From: SM1-73 sp964588305
GTDB taxonomy: Bacteria; Zixibacteria; MSB-5A5; SM1-73
Direction: 5' to 3'
Length of the DNA stretch: 6,640 nucleotides
Assembly: GCA_964588305.1 (NCBI GenBank)
Contig: CAZPOP010000053.1
Location: 1-6,640 of the forward strand
This document shows, piece after piece, positions 1 through 3,974 of the stretch. The position numbers and the translations under genes were made by a program. Numbering within the stretch: the stretch's first letter is position 1; each line of letters begins with the position of its first letter. The notes below the pieces were generated by a model. That model did no database searches. It was not told the DNA's origin and saw nothing but the letters and a program-made list of their open reading frames with translations.

Positions 1-184
1 AATGAGCCGCAATCTCCGCAACCTCCTTTTCCTCGGGATAAAAATAAACGTTGAAATGATCTGTGGACAAAACCTGCCACTCAAAATCGGAGTATTGAAT
101 CTTGTTCTTCCCGAAGTAGTATTGTCCGAAGGCGTTGGCCCAGATCAAAACAGAAAGCAGAAGTACGGGCAGCACTCTTGCCAT
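1..184 (-). CDS. Exported protein, N-terminal part (probable beta-propeller/outer-membrane protein); cut by window edge
   Basis: Only the first 61 codons are present (184 down to 2); the rest lies beyond the left edge. From ATG 184 the product begins with a classic signal peptide: Met-Ala-Arg, a hydrophobic stretch over residues 4-15 and an Ala-Asn-Ala cleavage site at 16-18, so export is well supported. The mature start (YYFGKNKIQYSDFEW, then a segment around DHFNVYFYPEE) resembles the opening of long proteins in Zixibacteria and related FCB bacteria, in which a metallopeptidase-like segment and TolB/PD40 beta-propeller repeats may precede a BamA-like barrel. That assignment comes from remembered resemblance over about 40 residues and is tentative. 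The frame stays open upstream to another ATG at 328, which would add 48 residues ahead of the signal peptide; ATG 184 is preferred because it puts the signal peptide at the N-terminus, though its ribosome site is weak (GGGG about 10 nt upstream). Confidence 0.62.
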   Translation of the reverse strand, partial: MARVLPVLLLSVLIWANAFGQYYFGKNKIQYSDFEWQVLSTDHFNVYFYPEEKEVAEIAAH

Positions 185-233
185 TTTCGATGCGCCCCAA
201 AGAAGTCTCAGTCTGGTTGCACCGGATAAGCTT

Positions 234-283
234 GCCGGGTGCAGGGGGGCAAACCCGGCCGATCTCGGATTTGGGTACCCGGC
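234..283 (-). promoter_or_regulatory. Competing hairpins ahead of the exported-protein gene
   Basis: On the minus strand the 7-mer GCCGGGT occurs twice, at 283-277 and at 259-253, followed by one complement, ACCCGGC, at 240-234. Either copy can pair with the complement, but not both at once. The nearer pairing makes a 7-bp stem with a 12-nt loop. The first copy can also fold locally through the palindrome GGGTACCC. Mutually exclusive helices just upstream of a start codon are the layout of attenuators and riboswitch expression platforms, but no known aptamer core was recognised, and the pairs could be a by-product of GC-rich sequence. Confidence 0.35.
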
Positions 284-407
284 TTTCAAAACTTGCAGAG
301 CTTTCCGGGGTAAATTCAACTCCTTCATCCTTATTCTTCCAGTCGAAGCAAAGACTTTGACCTTTCAGGATCTCAAAAAGAAAAACCTCGCAGAAGACCA
401 CGAAAGA

Positions 408-435
408 GAAATACGATTGGACTGAATTTTCTCAA
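408..435 (-). promoter_or_regulatory. Weak promoter candidate for the exported-protein gene
   Basis: On the minus strand TTGAGA (435-430; five of six matches to the -35 consensus) is followed after 16 bp by TATTTC (413-408; three of six matches to the -10 consensus). Transcription from here would give a leader of roughly 215 nt that includes the competing hairpins. The -10 match is poor, so this is only a candidate. Confidence 0.25.
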
Positions 436-472
436 TGGGTCGATTTCGCAGTTGGCTATTTCCCATTCGCTT

Positions 473-2746
473 CTATCTCATAGCGACTGATGAGGGAAAG
501 TAGCGAGTTCTGTCCTTTATCACCTTTAGCACGCGTTCAGCTCTTTCCGCCATAGCATCCTTCACAAAAAAACCTCTAATTCCTTTCTTGTTTTGCCTTA
601 CTACCTTCTCAATCTCCGAAATCACCCTGGTGATCTCGACCGGTGATGAGGAGACAGACCCAATCTTCTCCAAGACGTTGAGGGCCGCGATCTTGATCTC
701 CTCCTTTTCCCGGTTGGGCAAGTGCTTCATTCCTGGTTCCTCTTCAGATAGCGATTTCAGAAGAAGCTCCGTGACCTCAGACCCACCTATTTTGCCGATT
801 GTTGTGAGTGTCAGAACCTTGTCCTTCCGATTATAATGAAAGTGGTCTACCAGAGAATTCAAACATCGTCCGTTTCGAAGTGTGCTCAGGGAGGTGATGG
901 CATTCCTGCGCACCTGGTCATCTGCATCCTTTAGGAAGCTCAAAAGTGCGTCCACCGACTCCTCACCGCCGATCTTCTCCAACGCCCGGATGGCCTCCAG
1001 CTTGACTCGCTCATCCGGATCGGAGTTAAGCCTGACTAAGACCTCCACGCTGGACCGATCCGGGATGTTACCCAGAACGTAGATTGCGTTTCTCACCTTG
1101 TACCAATGCTCATCTGCCAGAAGATGCGTTCCCTCCTCTCTCGAGAAGGCGCTCACGTTGGACAAAAGACCAGACAAGGCTGCTATGGAACTCTGTCCCA
1201 GTTTGCTTAAAATCCTCAACGAGCTCATCCGGGTGGCCCTGTCATCCACGGTGAAAATCTTGATGAGCTCTTGTGCCACCTTTTCCTTATCCAGAGACTC
1301 TAAGATTTCTTCGATAACCTTGGTATTTTGCACAGGTCGACCTTCCCCCAGTTGGCTGGTTAGAAGGGAAAGCGTGGCTTCATCGGATACCTCTCTTAAG
1401 AAATCGCGGGCAACCTCTCTTACCTCATCAGTATAGGAGACGTCGGGGCTCAACCTGGCACCATATTCAGAGATCATGCCTCTTGCTTGCTCGAATTCTT
1501 TCCTTTGCATCGTCTCCAAAACCAGCATCTTGATCAACTCACCTGCGTCCTTGAGAATGTCAACCGGGAGTAACGGATCCCCGATCATATTGCCAAGCTT
1601 CTCTTTGTAATATACGAACTCAACTTGCATCTTGTCTGAGATCGAGCGGCTCAGAATCTCCCTTAGCGCCGAAACCGACAGACGCCGCCTTTCCCCATTC
1701 TCCGAATGCAGATTGGAAAGCAGCTTTTCCACGGCATACAGCCTGATTTTCTCCTCCTCAGAATCGATCACCCTCTCCAGCAGAAACATGAAGCGCTCAA
1801 AATCCACCTTTTCTTTCCCTAAGTTCTCCACCATTCCGATCAACTCGTCCAAAACCGCCTGACTTTTGAGCCATTTCTGGTCAAAGACGAAATCGAAGTA
1901 TTTCTCCTCCAAAAGGCCAGATCCAGAGAGCATCTTTTTGACCTCCGGCAAAAGCTTCTTCCTTTCCCTATCCTGTAATAGCTGGTGCACCAGGTTCGCC
2001 GCCTGGTTCATTGCCGAGTGTTTACGTTCGCCTTTGGATTTTTTTAAGGTGAACTCAAGTCCGGAGGCCAGAAGGGCCAATACCTCATCGTCAGTGAGAT
2101 TCTTCAACTGCTGATGAATTCCTTGGGTCAATTCACCTAAGTTTACCTCGGTGCCAAGCTTTTCCTTACAGCTTTTTTGCCCCAGCGGTTTCTTTAGTAG
2201 AACCTCTCTGACCAGATCAGGGTTTTGCTTGATGATTTCGGAGATTTGAGCTTTCAGGTCGGTTCCTTCCAGCACGTCGGATTTTACCACCACCTCATCA
2301 TCTGAGACCAGCTCATATTTCAGTTCGTTGACCTGTATGGAACCGATTTTATTCTCAGAAAGGAAGTCAACCAGGCTTCTCTTGGCGGCCTTCCTTTCCA
2401 AAGGTTTGACGAAGAAGTTTAGGAACTTGCCCAACTCTCCTTTGGTCAGCGTATTGAACAAGGTCAAGCTGTTTATATCCTGCTCCTCAAATTCCTCCCT
2501 AAGTCTCTCCGGCAGAGAATCACCCGTTATGCTCTTTCCGTTTACGATGATCTTCTCATCCACCTGGCTTATAATCACCTGATTCGTTTCTTTGAATAAT
2601 TCCTGCAAGGTGAAGAAGGGTTTTTCAGTGGCCTTAGTGGCCGCGGGATGCTCCGAAGGGTACATGCCCAATCTCTTTATTGCCGCACCTATCTCTTTTA
2701 GAATGGTGATCTCCAAGTCTCGAGTGATAGTCTTAATCTCTTGCAT
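473..2746 (-). CDS. HEAT-repeat protein of unknown function (757 residues)
   Basis: The function is not known. No signal peptide or membrane segment is visible, so a soluble cytoplasmic protein is likely. Residues 1-155 form a distinct N-terminal module: an early helix ends in the motif YPSEHP (29-34), followed by a strand pair around VDEKIIVNGKSI (62-73), then INSLTLFNTLTKGELGKFL (91-109) and IQVNELKYELVSDDEVVV (137-154). I remember this arrangement at the start of other bacterial HEAT-repeat and HD-type signalling proteins. Residues 160-500 are mostly charged amphipathic helices. Clear HEAT-like units follow at about 503-530, 548-575, 578-606, 609-635, 640-668 and 682-697, with the typical repeated phrases EAIRALEKIGG and VRRNAITSL. 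HEAT arrays are protein-binding scaffolds, so a scaffold or regulatory role is an inference. ATG 2746 is chosen because AGGAG lies 6 nt upstream. Confidence 0.85.
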   Translation of the reverse strand: MQEIKTITRDLEITILKEIGAAIKRLGMYPSEHPAATKATEKPFFTLQELFKETNQVIISQVDEKIIVNGKSITGDSLPERLREEFEEQDINSLTLFNTLTKGELGKFLNFFVKPLERKAAKRSLVDFLSENKIGSIQVNELKYELVSDDEVVVKSDVLEGTDLKAQISEIIKQNPDLVREVLLKKPLGQKSCKEKLGTEVNLGELTQGIHQQLKNLTDDEVLALLASGLEFTLKKSKGERKHSAMNQAANLVHQLLQDRERKKLLPEVKKMLSGSGLLEEKYFDFVFDQKWLKSQAVLDELIGMVENLGKEKVDFERFMFLLERVIDSEEEKIRLYAVEKLLSNLHSENGERRRLSVSALREILSRSISDKMQVEFVYYKEKLGNMIGDPLLPVDILKDAGELIKMLVLETMQRKEFEQARGMISEYGARLSPDVSYTDEVREVARDFLREVSDEATLSLLTSQLGEGRPVQNTKVIEEILESLDKEKVAQELIKIFTVDDRATRMSSLRILSKLGQSSIAALSGLLSNVSAFSREEGTHLLADEHWYKVRNAIYVLGNIPDRSSVEVLVRLNSDPDERVKLEAIRALEKIGGEESVDALLSFLKDADDQVRRNAITSLSTLRNGRCLNSLVDHFHYNRKDKVLTLTTIGKIGGSEVTELLLKSLSEEEPGMKHLPNREKEEIKIAALNVLEKIGSVSSSPVEITRVISEIEKVVRQNKKGIRGFFVKDAMAERAERVLKVIKDRTRYFPSSVAMR

Positions 2747-2752
2747 CAGATA

Positions 2753-2757
2753 CTCCT
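2753..2757 (-). promoter_or_regulatory. Ribosome binding site of the HEAT-repeat gene
   Basis: AGGAG on the minus strand lies 6 nt before ATG 2746. This fixes the start codon and suggests good translation. Confidence 0.75.
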
Positions 2758-2816
2758 GCGGTCTTGACGGGTCTGCTTTTTACCTTATTCTGCAAACAAT
2801 GAGGCCGGTATTCCCA

Positions 2817-2839
2817 AAAGAGAGTTGTCCCCTCTCTTT
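2817..2839 (-). other. 8-bp perfect hairpin between mazG and the HEAT-repeat gene
   Basis: AAAGAGAG at 2817-2824 and CTCTCTTT at 2832-2839 are perfect complements around a 7-nt loop. Read on the minus strand the stem ends in TTTT and then GGG, too short a T-run for a strong intrinsic terminator. It sits about 70-95 nt before the HEAT-repeat start codon and could be a processing or leader structure. The stem is half A-T and therefore only moderately stable. Confidence 0.4.
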
Positions 2840-2955
2840 ATGATCGACCATGTAGGCCAATCTCTTGAACGAAAACGCAATAGCCAAAACTCTTGTAAGT
2901 GCTTCAGTCCAAGCCGGTCAGCGGAGCAATACAGAGGGTCGCTGGTACGTCCTTC

Positions 2956-3012
2956 AAAAAGCTGTCAACGGATGCAATGGATCTATCCGTTTAATCTGTT
3001 TGATCCGTTGAC
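2956..3012 (-). terminator. Candidate intrinsic terminator of mazG
   Basis: On the minus strand GTCAACGGAT (3012-3003) and ATCCGTTGAC (2973-2964) form a perfect 10-bp stem. An inner GGA/TCC pairing is possible within the 29-nt loop, and a run of five T (2960-2956) follows 3 nt after the stem. The upstream arm lies inside the last codons of mazG. The long loop and short T-run make this weaker than a textbook terminator. Confidence 0.4.
2966..3011. repeat. Five degenerate 9-bp repeats in converging orientation
   Basis: Two units lie in plus orientation, CAACGGATG (2966-2974) and CAATGGATC (2975-2983). Three lie in the opposite orientation: ATCCGTTTA (2985-2993), ATCTGTTTG (2994-3002) and ATCCGTTGA (3003-3011). 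The unit is about CAAACGGAT. The right-hand three are in frame with mazG and encode its last six residues and its stop codon, so the array overlaps coding sequence. The two converging halves create the inverted repeat of the candidate terminator. Confidence 0.65.
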
Positions 3013-3791
3013 CGTTTTGCCTCCTCCCACAGGGAATCCAAAAGAGGCAGTCCGGCTTTGTGAAGTGATATCCTTTTTTCCTTCAGACGTCTTTCGATAT
3101 ACCTGAATCTCTTTGCGAATTTATCGATGGTCTTTCTTAGGGCGAATTCGGGATTAATCTTCAAATGCCGACAAAAATTAACCCAGGAGAACAGAATGTC
3201 CCCCATTTCTTCTTCAATATCTCCCTTTTCCCCTTTCTTGTAAGCCTTTCTTAATTCTTCGACCTCCTCTTCCATCTTCGAAAGTATATCTTCCGTCCTC
3301 TCCCAATCGAAATCGAATCTGGCTACCTTCTCCTGTAACCTGTAAGCTTTCAACAGCGCTGGCAAATCACGGGGAAGACCGGAAAGAACCGATTTATTTT
3401 TGGCCTTGCCGGCAGTGAGCTTGATGTGCTCCCAATTTCTCAGCACTTCTTCTTCTGCTATTCTCTTCTTGTCCCTGAACACATGAGGGTGCCTTTCGAT
3501 CAGCTTCCGGCACAGATGATCTATAACCTCATAAATGTCGAACTTCTTTCTCTCTTTGGCTATCTGTGCATGAAAGACTATCTGCAGAAGCAGATCCCCC
3601 AACTCCTCTTTTAGTCTCTGATCCTCTCTTGCCTGGATGGTGTCCAAAACCTCGTAGGACTCCTCGATCAAATACGGCAAAAGAGATTTGTGGGTCTGGG
3701 CTCTATCCCAGGGACATCCGTCCTTGGATCTGAGTTTTGACATGAGCTTGATTAAGTCACCGAAATTATCTTTGGTCTTCTTTTTCATCAT
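2991..3791 (-). CDS. mazG: Nucleoside triphosphate pyrophosphohydrolase MazG
   Basis: MazG hydrolyses NTPs and dNTPs to the monophosphate and pyrophosphate, clearing non-canonical nucleotides; in Escherichia coli it also limits the (p)ppGpp response. The 266-residue product matches the usual length of the two-domain form (263 in E. coli). Domain 1 (about 11-100) carries GCPWDRAQTHKSLLPYLIEE and the acidic motif EELGD (62-66). Domain 2 (about 145-260) carries EEEVEEL (174-180), EEEMGD (193-198), KF-AKRFR (224-230) and the late LW-EEAK (254-259), which correspond to the metal- and substrate-binding residues of the catalytic C-terminal domain. No key residue appears to be missing. The start is one of two adjacent ATGs (3791 or 3788), neither with a clear ribosome site. 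The last six residues, S-T-D-Q-T-D, come from the 9-bp repeat. The gene diverges from valS. Confidence 0.96.
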   Translation of the reverse strand: MMKKKTKDNFGDLIKLMSKLRSKDGCPWDRAQTHKSLLPYLIEESYEVLDTIQAREDQRLKEELGDLLLQIVFHAQIAKERKKFDIYEVIDHLCRKLIERHPHVFRDKKRIAEEEVLRNWEHIKLTAGKAKNKSVLSGLPRDLPALLKAYRLQEKVARFDFDWERTEDILSKMEEEVEELRKAYKKGEKGDIEEEMGDILFSWVNFCRHLKINPEFALRKTIDKFAKRFRYIERRLKEKRISLHKAGLPLLDSLWEEAKRSTDQTD

Positions 3792-3870
3792 ATTGCCGAT
3801 ATTGACGCCCTCAGGCTAAAGGTCTTAGACTGAAAGCCAAAGGCGAACACCCAAAGGCCAACGGCAATAT
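3790..3870. repeat. 9-bp inverted repeat spanning the mazG start region
   Basis: ATATTGCCG (3790-3798) and CGGCAATAT (3862-3870) are perfect complements with 72 bp between matching ends. The left arm overlaps the mazG start codon and the right arm overlaps its candidate -10 box. ATATTG is repeated at 3799-3804. A DNA-binding site is possible but unproven. Confidence 0.35.
3837..3858. repeat. Short direct repeat CCAAAGGC
   Basis: CCAAAGGC occurs at 3837-3844 and 3851-3858, a 14-bp period, with related words nearby (GGCTAAAGG just upstream). This looks like a decayed low-complexity tract in the mazG/valS intergenic space. No function can be assigned. Confidence 0.4.
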
Positions 3871-3874
3871 AACA
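3866..3874 (-). promoter_or_regulatory. Candidate extended -10 promoter of mazG
   Basis: On the minus strand TGT precedes TATATT (3871-3866; five of six matches to TATAAT), giving an extended -10 element. The -35 position 17 bp away (TTTCCG, 3894-3889) is poor, which extended -10 promoters tolerate. A transcript from here would have a leader of about 68 nt. Confidence 0.35.
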
Positions 3875-3913
3875 ATAAAGGGGATAAACGGAAAACATTT
3901 TTCTCTCTTGCGC

Positions 3914-3942
3914 TTGACAAAGACGTTATTTTTTGTTATGCT
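3914..3942 (+). promoter_or_regulatory. Sigma70-type promoter of valS
   Basis: A perfect -35 TTGACA (3914-3919), a 17-bp spacer and -10 TATGCT (3937-3942; four of six matches) with an extended-10 TGT just before it. Expected transcription start is near 3949, leaving a leader of about 25 nt. That leaves no room for a T-box or other leader riboswitch, so valS is probably constitutive or controlled at this promoter. Confidence 0.75.
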
Positions 3943-3962
3943 TGCAGATCATCTTAGCGAAG

Positions 3963-3967
3963 AGGAG
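3963..3967 (+). promoter_or_regulatory. Ribosome binding site of valS
   Basis: AGGAG lies 7 nt before ATG 3975, inside a purine-rich stretch. This decides the valS start. Confidence 0.8.
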
Positions 3968-3974
3968 ACTGACC

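Larger units (their letters stand above)
185..472 (-). other. Intergenic region and probable structured leader of the exported-protein gene
   Basis: This gap of about 290 bp separates the HEAT-repeat gene from the exported-protein gene. Its half nearer the exported-protein gene is GC-rich and full of self-complementary words: GGGTACCC at 273-280, CCGATCTCGG at 259-268, and a 7-bp stem pairing 234-240 with 253-259. The other half (about 330-472) is AT-richer and holds only a weak promoter candidate. The minus-strand frame leading into the exported protein is open from an in-frame stop at 365-367, so part of the region could be translated instead of being a true leader. No clear terminator for the HEAT-repeat gene is seen; T-rich runs at about 373-386 on the minus strand are not preceded by a convincing stem. 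Confidence 0.5.
2747..2990 (-). other. Intergenic gap mazG to HEAT-repeat gene
   Basis: The 244-bp gap holds the candidate mazG terminator at its right end, the 2817-2839 hairpin and the HEAT-gene ribosome site at its left end. No convincing -35/-10 pair was found on the minus strand ahead of the HEAT-repeat gene. A 23-codon minus-strand frame (2780-2851) is present but has no good ribosome site and no recognisable product. Confidence 0.5.

Noticed and set aside
200..215. CTGAGA word on the minus strand suggesting a TPP riboswitch
   Set aside because: The accompanying thi-box segments are missing and the downstream gene is not a thiamine gene; a six-base match is expected by chance.
230..310. 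Resemblance to a c-di-GMP-I (GEMM) riboswitch, from words such as AAAGCCGGG and GCCGGGTTTGCC on the minus strand and GGGCAAACC on the plus strand
   Set aside because: The invariant GACGCAAAGC core and the tetraloop arm are absent on both strands. An Rfam covariance search would be decisive; a significant RF01051 hit would reverse this.
81..401. 106-codon minus-strand frame (GTG start) overlapping the exported-protein gene start
   Set aside because: It overlaps the signal-peptide coding region in another frame, has no family resemblance and no good ribosome site; the signal-peptide frame is far more convincing.
434..467. 6-bp inverted repeat AATGGG/CCCATT just after the HEAT-repeat stop codon
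   Set aside because: The loop is long, the stem short and no T-run follows, so it does not qualify as a terminator.
2825..3106. 93-codon plus-strand frame in the mazG/HEAT gap
   Set aside because: It starts with a non-ATG codon, overlaps the mazG 3' end antisense, and its product has the irregular composition of a shadow frame.
3875..3974. T-box leader upstream of valS
   Set aside because: The promoter at 3914-3942 leaves only about 25 nt of leader, and no T-box consensus or terminator/antiterminator pair is present.
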